The position numbers and the translations under genes are program-made. Shown one piece after another: positions 10,657 through 23,572 of a stretch of DNA of 64,000 bases; position 1 is the stretch's first letter, and every line of letters starts with the position of its first letter. Under the pieces are notes generated by a model that did no database searches, was not told the DNA's origin, and was given only the letters and a program-made list of their open reading frames with translations. The DNA is from Pegea sp. RAD2-039 (lineage: Eukaryota > Chordata > Thaliacea > Salpida > Salpidae): the NCBI GenBank assembly GCA_034620365.1, contig JAQGEQ010000270.1, forward strand, positions 248,001 through 312,000, given 5' to 3'.

Positions 10657-13600
10657 ATGTCAGATGGTTCACCTCCAAAAAAACGTTCTAAGCAAGGTGA
10701 ATTGGTTTTTCAATTTTATAATTTCTTCTTTTCATTATAATCCCATATTTTTATTTCTACAAATTTTTTTTTTCTGTTTTTCAGACACATATATGGTAGC
10801 TCCGCCTGATCTGCCAGATGAACTCCTTAGCAGCCAATCTAATGATCTTTCCAACGGACCTTCCAATATCAATGTCATCTCGAGCTCTACAAATAATAGC
10901 ACTATTATCCAGTCACAGGCACTCACATCTACCAGCAGTGGAATGGCGACCAATCTTTTACAATCACATGTTTCATCCTCTCAAATAAATCATGCTCAAC
11001 TTTCTCAATTAATCCACAGTGATAAACCTTCAATACCAGCTTCACCAAGTAGTTCCACCATAGGAAGCCCCCATCCAGTTCGCCAGCAAGTCCAAGTCAG
11101 TGGTGCTGCTAGTCCTATTGTCCAGATTCAAAGTGTTGGCAACAATGTATCAGCTGGTACAAACATACGTGTCCAACCTACTGGTAAAAATGCTAGTGCT
11201 GGTTTAAAGCCAACTAGGATGCCCACAACGACCAATTTTCCTTCAAGCTCTGCTTCTATATCTGTTGGCGTTTCTGTTTCAGCTACTTTACCTCAGGGTA
11301 TAATGATGCCAAAAAATCATAACAATCAACCACAGCAAATAAATACAAAACCTTCTCGAGTTTTTCAATCATCTCATATGATTGGAAGTGCTTCAGTACA
11401 AAGCTCACATAATGTTCCTGGAATTGCCACAGTCTCTAACACCATATCTTATCCTAATAATACTGGATTACGACCAGATTACGTAAGAAAAATATTCAAT
11501 TTTATAAATATATAAAATTATATTTTACAAATTGAAATATTTATTATTTTTAAATAACTTATCATTTGTTTAAAATTATGTTGTAGAAGTTTTTATTTAT
11601 ACAAAAGCATCTGTACTGTAAATATTTCCTATAGTAAAATCTATTATCAAATGTATCACGTGTTTCCACATTTCCAAAGTAAACTAAACCTCTAAAATAT
11701 TCAACAAACTATAAATACATGATAGATTAATAAAAACATTTTAATTTCTAACTCAGTTAATTAATACACTATTTTGTTTTAATAGAATCGGATGCAATAC
11801 ACGAATCCCCATAAAAACATGTCGTATGTTCCTATTGCGAATAGTCAGCAACTTCTAACCCCTCATAATCTTCAAACTGGTAATGTTCAGCAGCCTATGA
11901 ATTCTGCTGTCAATTTCACCCGTATGGCAACTGACTCTGGTCAACCAAGCTATGACCATATGCCTTTACATACGAATAGTCATTATTCTAACTTAACCAC
12001 TCGCTTGAATACTGTTCAACAACAACCAAGAAATCAGCAAGGGGTAACTTCAGTAACCTTCGACCATCTTTCACGTTTCTAATATTTCAATTTCTCAGGT
12101 GGCATCTAATCAAGGACTTATTAGCATGAACGTTATTTCCAAATCAGGTAATCGTGTACAGGTCCCTAATTCTCATCAACGGAACTTTTCGGTGGTAAGT
12201 TCAATCTGATGCTCATCTCATTAACTTGATTATAAAGTTGATCAAACATGTCCAGCAGCCAACGTCTTCTGGTACTAATGCCCCACCGATACCACGGGGT
12301 AGTAGCTCAGTAGATCCAGAGAAACGGAAGCTGATACAGCAGCAATTATTCCTGTTGTTACATGCACACAAATGCTCTAAATCAGAAGTATGTTGATGTT
12401 GTATTTTTACTTTGTAAATGAACTTAATGATTTTATATTGAGATACGAATGTTTACATGTCCACATAGCCTCCTGAGGTGTTTAATTAACTAGTACTACG
12501 ATACCATCGTTTAAATCAGATAAAAAAGCTCTTCATCATACTAATCCTATCAACAGGTTCCTGGAGAACCAAGCGAGTGTGCTGTTGTACATTGCCGCAC
12601 AATGAAAGGTGTCTTGAAGCATATGAATGAATGTATGGAAGGAAAACAGTGCGAAGGTTTGTACCTTCATCAAATATTTGATAATTATCGAATAAATTTT
12701 TAATAAAACTTTAGAAAATAATCTGATGCCTGAATCTAATATTTTCATAATCTTTTGATAGTTTCACATTGTGCATCTTCCCGTCAAATCATTGCTCATT
12801 GGAAACAATGCAAAAGACAGGATTGTTCTGTTTGCTACCCATTAAAAAGTTCTAAACCCAATATTGTCATGCCAAACCCAATTCCAGCTCAAAGTACGTT
12901 TATTATATTTAGCATCAATCAAGTAATTTGTCAAATGTCAACTTTTCTAGCACTTGATGAGAAAAACTTTTTACTACACTTAAATATACTAACCAAATTC
13001 TTGAATACTTGTTGTGAACTTTGTGTTTATATTATAGCAGGCCCCAAACCACCTGCACAGCCTGATTTGATTCAATCTACGACAAAATCTTTAACTCCAA
13101 ACGAAGTTAAAGACGTTCTTGGCTTAACGTCAAACCTTCGACCACAGCCAGGTATTTTCTCAAACTTTTTCACTTCTAAATCTTTTACAATGTTTAATTT
13201 TCTATCGTAGATTTGAGTTCTATCAATAACGCTGGCCCGGGATTTTCAAATGTTCATAGTTCTAACAATTCCAGGTGAATTCAGTTTTTTTGAACTAACA
13301 CTTTTCTTAATTTTACTTTCTTGTAAGGTTCTAAATAACAACAATCGTATTATTGTTAAAATATACTTTCAAAATTCAATGTTTTATGGTTCAAATGTTT
13401 ATTTCAATTTTAATTGTGAAAGTTTTTAAACAAATAATTTTCTATTTATTCAATTACTTTTTCATTCAAATATTTGACTCAATTGTGCTTGTCTCTTATA
13501 ACCACAATAATTTGAAATTTCTTGATCAGCTATGTAGCAAAAAGTAGATCAGTTGAAATTCAAATTCTACAAATTACTATAAAATTACGTAATTTCTACT

Positions 13601-16600
13601 TAATGTCGACAAGTAGGATTAAATTCAATCTTCAACTTTCTATAAGTGATTCAAACAAAGAAATCTCATTCAAATCTCAAATTATAATTCAATATTTTAG
13701 CTTCAATATCATAAAAATGTTTTCTAAAATCAGCCAGGTGTTAGTGCTTGCTGCTAAAAATCTTGATAATCTGCATAAGTGTCCTCCATTATCAAGTTTT
13801 CTGTATTTTTAAAGTGATTTTGTTGACATCGTTCCACCAAAAGTTCCTAAAAGCTGGCATGGGTCAGTGGACCGGCAACTTCGTCTTTACCTGGTGCAAA
13901 AACTGTAAGTGTTGTTGCCAAAAGCTTCTAAAATCGTCTCTAAAATCTGAACAATGAATATACCACTTATTCTGACAGTTTTTTCAGGGTGAAGAACATC
14001 TTTTCGAAACCAGATAAAGTTTCTGCTAAAGACAACCGCATGGTGAAGCTGTTAGCATTTGCTCGTAAAGTAGAAGGTACGATGTACGAGCAAGCAAGTT
14101 CTCGGGTAAGTGTGGTCAGCTTCAACTTTGTGATGAGTCCTACCACTCTTTAGTGACTAAATTGGTTCTTTCACAGAATGAATATTTGCATTTGCTGGCT
14201 GAAAAGATTTACAAGATACAAAAAGAATTAGAAGAAAAACGTAAGCGGCCACGTAAGTCATTCAAGTTCAGCGATTCATTGGTTGAAACTAACTTATTAT
14301 TTGATGACTTTAGTTCGAACCACACCTGATAACATGTTATCGATGGCTAATGTGAGAATTAAACATGAAAGACCCTCTATCGTACACACCACCGTCAATC
14401 GACCTTTAGATATGCCTAACGGGGCTAAAGATCTACCGATAAGCAGTATCAACGGCCAATCAAAAACGATCGAGAAGGTTGGTTGCTATTGGTTACCTTG
14501 AAAGCTTTTGTTGAACGACAAATCTAATTTGTAGTTTATCGCTGCTCGAAATGTTTATCAGCCTCGATATGATCAACCAGGGAATGGCATTCAGATGAAA
14601 ATACGAACCCAGGATCCATCGGTTTGTATTTAGTGATCTTATTTCCACTTCACTAACCCGATTCATATAGGTGATGCAGTCATCAAACCTCAACAACAAA
14701 CAGAAGCTTGTTTCTGCCGATCCTAATCAGTATCTGACTTCACAAAAGTTTGCTAACTTGCCGCCAATTTCAACCACTCACAACACACCTGATCAAGAAA
14801 CTCAAATGGTGATAGGAAGTGATGGACACTTGACTATACAAGCTGCTTCAGGCATCAAGCAATCAGTAGATGGCAACATCAAAACTGAACCAGTGGTGTC
14901 CTCCAATCCAATGATGATGCAAAAACAGAATAATGGTCGGATGTCGAATCATATGTCAAATCAGATGATGATAAGCGATGATGCTAGTGGTTCACCATTT
15001 TTTATTCAAACCATCAACACCAGTAACCATAATGTTAGCTTCGGTCAAACCACAGTTGTTAACACCAGTTCATCTGTTAACAACTCTCTTTCATCTACGA
15101 CAATCACAAGAAATTGTTTCGCTGAAATTTCACAAATCAAAGAGAAGGGCACGGACAGTGGTCAAGGTGGCAAGATGATCAAAATAGAGGTACAGTTTTT
15201 TCAAAAGAATTTCTTCATTTAAAGCATTAAAGATGAAATAATTTAGCTCCAAATAACTTTTTGAAGCAACTATTTTACTTTCAGAACGATCCTAATTTAA
15301 ATTCGAGAAAATATTCCTCGAATTCAAAGGGAGACAACCAAGCGTTCACCTCCACGGAATCGAACGATAAGAAAACTTTCTCAGCTGACAACAAGAACGT
15401 GATACCAGCTGCTTCTTTCAGTAATTCACAACCGCTTAAAAAAGGTAATTTTCTGATGATGGTGGTGGTGATGGTGCAACTTACAAATGCTTCAAATCAA
15501 TACTTTACAGTTTTTGCTAAAGATGAGTTGGTTCCACGTTTAAACCCGATTATTGAGAAGCTATTTAATCTACCTGAAGGAGAACCTTTCCGCCAACCAG
15601 TCGATCCAAGCGCGCTTAATATACCAGTGAGCAACTAATTTATTTGACAGTAATCGTTCCTTCAAAATCGCTTTCTGCCCCAAATTTATTTACCCAAAAA
15701 TAAGTGAGGTTTGAAAAACGACCAAATATTGTAGGACTACTTCGAAGTCATCAAAAGACCCATGGACTTGTCGCTGATTCGACGAAACCTTGAAAGTGGA
15801 GTTATTACAGATCCATGGCAATTTATTCGAGATGTCTGGTTGATGTTCACCAACGCTTGGCTCTACAACAGAAGAACTTCGAGAGTCTATAAATGTTGTA
15901 ATCGTTTGAAGGAGGTTTTCGAACAAACCATTGACCCTGTGATGCGAGAACTAGGTTACTGCTGCGGCAGAAAAGTGAGACTTCATCAAAAGCTCCTTGA
16001 TTTTCTTTCTAACAACTTCTGTATGATTTAGTTGGAGTTTTCACCGATGACTCTATGCTGTTATGGAAAGCCTCTTTGTACAATACCGACCGGCGCTGTT
16101 TACTTTTCCTACCAGAACTCGACCAGGTACGTTGATTGCTTCGTTTCCACATTCGAAGTATTCTAATTTGATCGGTTTGCTCAAAGTTCGACTGGTTCCG
16201 CGGTCACTGTTGAAAGATACGATTACTGCGAGAAGTGCTACAAAGAATTATCTGGAGACGATGTACTCATCAACGATGAGGCAAGCCAGGGCAGGTAATG
16301 TTGGTAATTTCTAGTAGACAGTTTGATGTTAATTTGATATTTGTAGACGAGTTCCAAAAGAACAGTTTAAGAAGAAAAAGAACGATGTACTGGAACCTGA
16401 ACCTTTTATTTCCTGTACTGAATGTGGACGTGAACTACATACTATCTGTGTACTACATCACTCCAAGATCTGGCCCGACAAGTCACTTAATTGTCTAGTA
16501 TCATCGACTTTATCTCATTTAATTGCTGTACAGGTTCATGTGTGAGAGTTGCCACAATGTGAAAGGTACTGCAAGAAAAGCAAATCGGTATACTGCTGAA

Positions 16601-19600
16601 AAGTTACCACAAAACCGCATGAGTGAACATATTGAAAGACGTGTCAACGAATATTTGAGAAAAAATGATACACAATCTGAAGCTGGTTATGTTCATATTC
16701 GAATGGTTTACAGCGGTGATAAGTCCGTGGAGGTGAAAGCTGGCATGAAAACAAGGTCCGTCTGCAGTTGATCTGTTAGTTCATGTCGATGATCAATCGG
16801 GAATTATTTTGTAGATTTGTTGATAACAAAGAGATGCCTGAAAGCTTTCCCTACAAGTCCAAAGCTTTCTTCGCTTTCCAACAAGTAGATGGCAAGGAAG
16901 TTTGTTTCTTCGGTGTCCATGTCCAGGAGTATGGCAACTCACCACCACCCAACAACCGTCGTATTTACCTGTCTTATCTGGACTCGGTACACTTCTTTAA
17001 GCCCCGACATTTGCGCACAAACCTTTATCACGAAATTCTCATCGGATATTTAGATTACTGTCGAACGCTGGGGTAAGTCACGTGACTTCTTCTTTACTTT
17101 TGATCACATGAAACTTCTGTAGATTTGAATTTGCCCATATTTGGGCATGTCCACCAAGTGAAGGGGATGATTACATCTTCCATTGTCATCCACCTGAGCA
17201 GAAGATTCCACGACCTAAACGCTTGCAAGAGTGGTACCGTAAAATGCTTGATAAAGCGGTGGTGAGTAAAAAAAAATAAAAAAGAGTGATGATAGACTGA
17301 TGAGGTCACGTGACAGGTCGATCAAGTGATCCACTCATTCAACGACATCTATAAGCAAGCCAAAGAGGACAGGCTGCAGTGGGCCAGAGAAATCCCTTAC
17401 TTTGACGGTGACTTCTGGCCCAATGTCATGGAAGATAGTATAAAAGAAGTAGAACAGGAAGAAGAAGATCGCAAGCAAGCTGAAGCAAATGAGCAAGCCG
17501 CTGCCGAAGAGGTAATCTACTTTCTCATTCTTTTAATTGATTCCATGCTGGTGGTAGTAGTCTGGTAGCAGATTTGTATGTCAAGTTAGCTTTCTAGCCT
17601 TCGCCGCCTGTATTTGCCTGTTTTCAATGCAGGCCTCGCGCCAGACTCGATTATTGAAGTTCACACCGCTACAATCTTCGTCTGAACAGGGTCAAAGCAA
17701 CGCTGAAGGTCAAAAGAAGCAAAAAATTAAGAAAGGAAACAAAAAGGCATCTCAACGCAGCGCGAAGAAAAAGTTGCCACAAATGTCAAGCGGCTTATCC
17801 GATAAACTCTATCATGTTATGGAGAAGCATCGCGAGGTTTTTACTCTTCTTATATTGGTCGGTCGGTCGGTCGGTAACGAGATCATCATCTGCAACAAAC
17901 TTCAGTCATCTTTCTTCATCTCAACTCCTTTTATTCATGTTGATCTGTTGACAGGTTTTCTTTGTAATTCGTTTACAAAACTCGGAAAATGTCAACAAGA
18001 TTGGACCAATTAACGACCCTGACCCATCCATACCTTGTGAGTTGATGGACGGACGCGACACGTTCTTGACACAAGCGAGAGAAAACCACTACGAATTTTC
18101 ATCTTTACGTCGTGCAGTGGTCAGTAGCGCGCGCTTCCCTCCCTTTCTTTCTTCTCGTTATCTTACTTTGATCTCTTCAGTACTCGACAATGTGCTTGAC
18201 GTATGATCTTCACGTACAATCACAAGACTTTATGTACACTTGCAACCAGTGCAAAGCCAACGTGGAAACCCGCTACCACTGTGCTGAGTGTGAGGTCCGT
18301 ATCACTTTTCTTCCTTCCATTTCTCTTCTTCAACTTCTAAGTTATTACAGGACTTTGATTTGTGTAAAAACTGCTACCAGCAAGTGGGCCACAAGCATAA
18401 GATGGATCTGATTGGACTGGGAATTGATATGGGTTCGCCCAACACTGGTCGAAACGGTGATCCACGCAACGAGTCGGTAAAGCGCGTCATAGCTTCATTG
18501 AAGCACGCGTCACAGTGCAAGAATGCTAATTGCCATTCAATACAATGCAAGCAAATGAAGAAGGTATTTTACTGTTCCAACTAGCTTCAGATTCAACTGA
18601 AATCTATCTCGCTTTGCTTATAAATCGACATTTAATCATTTGAAACTCGTGCAGGTGCTTCATCACGCTAAATCATGTCGAAAATCTCTACAAGCTAGCA
18701 CCTGTAATGTTTGTAGACGACTCATTGTGTTATGCATCTATCATGCCAAGCATTGTGAGGTAGGTTGATCTGTTAAATCTTCATCAAACTGTTCATCAAA
18801 TCACCTGGTATCTTTTACAGGAGTCCAAATGCGTTGTTCCGTTTTGTAATAACTTCCGAATGAAGTTTAAGATTCAGGAACAAGAGAACCGTCGACGACA
18901 GAGCCAGCTACTTGCTCGTCGAGTGGCTTATATGAATAATGAGCGACCAACCAACAGAGGGAACAACAACGAAGCACAAATGAATCAGTCAGTTTGTTCT
19001 GGGGGTGTAGATATCGGAAGTAAAGCGCCCAGAACCCCACAACAATCTGACCAGCCTTTGACGCCAAGTCAAGCCAATATGATGGATCCGGGTACCCCTG
19101 GGTCACAGCATGGTCCTACTACTCCTAACAGTAACCAAACAATGATGAAGAACTCGCCACATCGTCGCCACTCTCAGCAACCTGCTCAGCAGCAGCCTGG
19201 CATCCCACTCATGAACAGCTTGTCCCCCTCTATGCAAATGCAGTTGTCTCAACAACACAACAAGAACTTTACTTCTTCCTTTCCAAAAGCTTCTGAAAAA
19301 GCAATGCTGGCTGCAAACCAAGCTAAAGCCATAGCAGCAAGCCAGGTTCGACCCGTGTCCGTTTCTAACATGCCCCATGCTGTCCCTCCTGGTATGCACC
19401 ATTCAATGCCCCAAGGAGCAGTATCAGCTCAGTGGACAGTCCAACCAAGGGCCCCAACTGATTTCATCAAGCAGCAAATGAACACTCAGGTGGTGGCGTC
19501 AAGTAACAACAATATGGCTTGTTCAATCAACCACAATCCAACCATCATACATCAAAACAATGTGCGAGCCCGTCACCCTCGAGGCTATTACGGCAATCAG

Positions 19601-20679
19601 ACCTACCAAAAAATGAGGAGAGGGAACTCGATCAGAACCGCAAACCCGATGAAGGTGAGATGATGTGAATTTTGTTGACAGGTTTCTTCAATTGTTGTTT
19701 TGTAGACTGATGAAATGGGTCAGTCAGTGGCAGTGATGAACCATTCTCAAGTGACCATCAACCAATCACCCAACAATCTTCAAATGCAACAAGTAATTAA
19801 CTTCTTCTATTTGAAAATGTGTCTTTATTACTCCGCATTCTACTCAGAACCACCAAAATTTGCAGACTAACATTCCGGTTCACTGGCAACAGACTCGTAT
19901 GAGGCAACAAATTCCTCAAGAACAATACGTATCTAATGTACCAGCCGGTTACAATCAAGTTAGTTGTCGAGGCTACATCAAACTAGTTGTTGGTAAACGA
20001 ACCACAAACTGGTTACAGTCGATGACCAATCAGCGACTAGTGAACCCGGGCTCGGTCAACGCAAGTCAGAAACTCCGTCAAAGACCGATCTTTTCTATGC
20101 AGCAACAACAACATCGAATGCACAATCAGTCGGTAAGCAACGTTTCAGCTGGTTCTTCGCGCGTTGCTATGGTGATATCACGAAATCTGTTTACAGAACA
20201 TCGGTATGAGCCCTTTGATGCAGTCGCAAGTAGGTGCGAGTATGCAAGCAGGCAATCAACAGACGATGATCACTTCCCAACAACTACAACACTCGTCTCC
20301 AATGATGCAATCCGGCATGACCACACCCACGCCCCAAAACATGGGGGGCATGTTACCGCAGCAACCAAATACCGTAAACATAACCACCTGCCTACCCCAA
20401 ATGTCCACTGGTAACCTGGTACATACCAACAACCTTACCGGGCCTGGTAACCAAATGGAACAACATTTCAACCCGGCAGCGGTCCAACAACAAGCCCAAC
20501 AGCAGGGCAGCATGATGGGTGTGCCCAACTTCACAAGGACAATACAAATGAATAGTAGGCAACAACAACAGGTGCACACAGGAATGACATACGGTGTGAA
20601 CCCGCAAGCTAGTAGTCAGCAATCTGATATGTTAAGTACCCCGGAGACTGTAGATAAATTCATGAACACCGCTGAATGA
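10657..20679 (+). CDS. CREBBP/EP300: CREB-binding protein / p300 histone acetyltransferase
   Basis: This is the nuclear lysine acetyltransferase and transcriptional coactivator. I trace 35 exons from ATG 10657 (first exon 10657-10696, last 20197-20679); their lengths sum to exactly 2,251 codons including the stop, near the 2,400 of the vertebrate proteins. Domains in order (approximate residues) are: N-terminal LPDELL segment; TAZ1 385-470 (exons 5-7); KIX 556-638 with WHGSV and [15 protein letters not shown]; bromodomain 950-1065 with [27 protein letters not shown] 1067-1180; HAT 1180-1600 with [19 protein letters not shown] and [12 protein letters not shown], which hold the catalytic-pocket Trp/Tyr; ZZ about 1590-1640; TAZ2 about 1648-1735; then a Gln/Met/Asn-rich tail. 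The nuclear receptor coactivator-binding domain (NCBD) usual in the tail is not recognisable. Introns are mostly 50-110 bases. Exons 5-7 are the source of the TAZ1-only gene at 3.3 kb. The start follows a KKRSKQ basic stretch like the KR-rich N-terminus of the family. Confidence 0.96.
17858..17876. repeat. GGTC tandem repeat in a CBP intron
   Basis: A GGTC tetranucleotide repeats about four and a half times inside the intron between CBP exons 26 and 27. It is GC-richer than its surroundings. No function is implied. Confidence 0.8.
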
Positions 20680-20897
20680 ATCGTCAGCAGCAGCAACGAA
20701 CTCAACGAATCCGGCAGCGGCGGCGACGACACGTGCAGATACTTCGCGTCGTCTGCGTTTTGTAATAAGAAGCAGTTTAGAGTTTTTATTTATATTTAGT
20801 TTTGTATTTTAACAAATGGTAATTACAAATGAAATATTTTATGTAGAGATCTTTTCTGCTGCCACTCTATTGACCTACATTTTGAAATTTGCCTTTG

Positions 20898-20903
20898 AAT
20901 AAA
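20898..20903 (+). terminator. CBP polyadenylation signal
   Basis: AATAAA occurs about 220 bases after the CBP stop codon, followed by T-rich and TGTTGT-containing sequence, as expected for a cleavage site. Confidence 0.6.
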
Positions 20904-21225
20904 TGAAATTTCAAATTTTGATTTTATGTTGTACGATTCATTTCAAGCATAAAGTTTAAGAAGTTGATCATTTCAAATCGATGGTGATGATGATGATGAT
21001 TTTTTTGTAAACAATTTATTTCATTTGATCACATGAGAGTTTTGATAAAATATTTCAGATTCTCTTTCTACTTGTCTTTGCGATTGTTCACATTCATCTC
21101 TGTTAAAACTGTTCACAATATAATTCCAAATACTTTTTTGGTTTTATTCCATTATTTACTATCGATGAATAAAAAAACGATTTATCCTTTTTGAATCAAA
21201 GTCTTTGGTGGTTAATGATGATTAG
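20904..21225. other. spacer downstream of CBP
   Basis: It contains a short (GAT)n run at about 20,982-21,000 and otherwise nothing recognisable. Confidence 0.5.
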
Positions 21226-21429
21226 TTATGTGATAGACAAGTCAGGTGGTTGGCAGATTTCTACCGACTCTCTCAGCTTCTTGTAATCTAACATTTTTGT
21301 TGAGAGTTTTCCTGGAAGTCTACATAAGGCTCTCTTTTCATCTGAATTTGAATATTTTGATCGAAAGCCATTTTTGTAGACTGTTTCATTTGATGAGTTG
21401 GAATTTATTGATGTTTCACTTCGAATCAA
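21226..21429 (-). other. possible terminal exon or coding relic, minus strand
   Basis: A 67-codon open frame ends SVEICQPPDLSIT before its stop and has a mixed, protein-like composition (for example SDEKRALCRLPGKLSTKML). In the same frame, coding-like text continues toward 22,000 (for example KSVEKINAKHMYREIKTEQ) but is interrupted by about ten stops. It may be an eroded host gene converging on CBP, or chance on an A-rich strand. The opposite strand is also open over 21572-21994. I recognise neither. Confidence 0.25.
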
Positions 21430-23572
21430 CTCAATATTTTGAAATCTTTACATTTTGTAGCAGGTAGGTTGTCTTTTCAATATGACATCTTAACTTCGAT
21501 TCTTTTATACTTTGCCTTCATTCAAACCCTTTTTGAGTCTTGAAAGCAGCTTCTGAAGTGCAAATATTTTTATGCATCTAACTTTCATTTGTTCATTCAT
21601 TGTGTCGATATCAAATTATTTCTCTTTTCATAATGGTAGTAATGAAAGTGGTTTCAAGATGTGTTCTGTATTCAATTTATTTTCATTTTTAACCAGGCTT
21701 TCATCTTTACAACCATATCATTTACTTTTATTAATTGAACAGCGTTTTCAGCGTAACTTATTTTTATGGATATCTCGAATTTGTTCGGTTTTTATTTCTC
21801 GGTACATGTGTTTCGCATTTATTTTTTCGACACTTTTAGATACCTTCATTGAAGTCACTTGTAGAATCACATCATTTGCACGTGAAAACTTTCAGCAATT
21901 TGAGTCATCAACATTTATGAATGAATTTGGAAGTACTTTTTATCTAACACTTGGAAAGTATCCATTGGGGCAATTCACTCCCAAACGCTTTTAGAATGAT
22001 GAAAAGAAATGAAAGTAAATAGAACATTTAGGCGATCATCTAAGTTTTATGTTTATTTCTTCTTCTTTTTTTCATATTTCTTTCTACATTATATTAAACT
22101 CTCAAAATTTGAAAATGTCTGAAGTTGAAGTTTTATAACTGAGCCAGCTTTGTTGATAATTAGAAGACTTTAATAGATTTAAGCAACTTTCAATTTGTAA
22201 TTTTGTAAAATTAAAATGCAGATGTGTAGTTAGCTTACTTCAATTACAAAATATAAAAGTGAGAATAAAACAGCAGTTTAAAAGCAACATCATTAAAGTT
22301 AAGAATAAGTTATCAATGCTCAATTTCATCATTTGTTACATAAATAATACTAAATACATTACTATTGTCTGTTGGAACAGACATTTAAGTAATATTACAA
22401 CATACTGCAAAGTATTGTTTTATTTTAGAATATCTAAACACAATAGCTAGTAACGTTAATTTCTATCTACCTATTATTAATGTACATTTGCTAGTTTGTA
22501 GTTCCAACTACCTCACACGGTTCATAGTATTTAGTTTAAAACTGATGTTAACAAAACTTTTCAATTTCACAAACAGTTTTTCTCTTACAAATTATATTTA
22601 GTGAAGAGTTTAAAAGAAGAAATATTCCCATAAATATCTTTTTCTGTCTACTGCATGGCCCACAAAATTAATTCTTAGTTTTAAGAAACTACATTAATTA
22701 GTTAAAATATTCATTAACTTTTCTTAAATTTTCATATTCTAAAAAATTGCTGATCAAATTTTATGAATAAATGGTTTTTTACTAATCATTAGCTAATATT
22801 TTACTACATAGTTAAAATTTATTTTTTATTAAAAGTTTGGACAAACAAAATTTTTCAAAATGTAATTTCATAAGATTTGTTAGATACAAACTTAATTTTC
22901 GTGGAATTTTATTCAAGTTTTGTTGATAATTACAAATAGATTAATAATACAGCCTCCTTTTGATTAAACAATTTAAAGAGATGCTACAAAAGTTATCAAA
23001 AATTTAATAAATTTAAAAGTGAAGATTACTAAATAAGATACTATTCAGTTAATATACGAAAATGACATCAAAAAGAGAGATATAAAAAAGTATATAAAAA
23101 CTTTTTTCACTTTTAAGAGAGATTGAAACGTTTGTTCAATATTAAAAAGATTCAAAAGCACCTTCATCATAGTGCCAGAGTAAAAACATAATTCTAGTGA
23201 GTACTCATCAAAGTATAACACAAATCTGAAATTAATTAGTCAAAGTTATACTTTTTTGACATTAAGAATTAACCAAGAAATAGAAGATTCATAACACTTC
23301 TATAACTTTATATGTTTTTCACATTGAAATGGAGTACACATAATCATTTTAATTACTAATCAAAATTTGTAGAGCAGGAAATGAATTGAAAGAACTTTTA
23401 CAATCAACTTTTGCTTATTCCAAAATCCATTCAAATGTTGGTCATCAACACATTTCATTTAATGTAGTTTCCTAACTGGACATGATTTTTTCCAACTTAA
23501 GACATTTAAAATTGAATAATCTCTTGGCAAACATTTATAAAGAAAGTAAAAAATAAAAACCAATTTAAAAAA
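21430..23572. other. AT-rich spacer
   Basis: Apart from the ambiguous coding-like text up to about 22,000 mentioned under the preceding entry, this interval shows no gene, RNA or element that I can support. Confidence 0.5.

Noticed and set aside
18867-19402. Long minus-strand frames inside CBP exon 31 and similar ones at 20256-20622
   Set aside because: They are antisense shadows of the Gln/Met-rich CBP tail, which gives stop-poor opposite frames.
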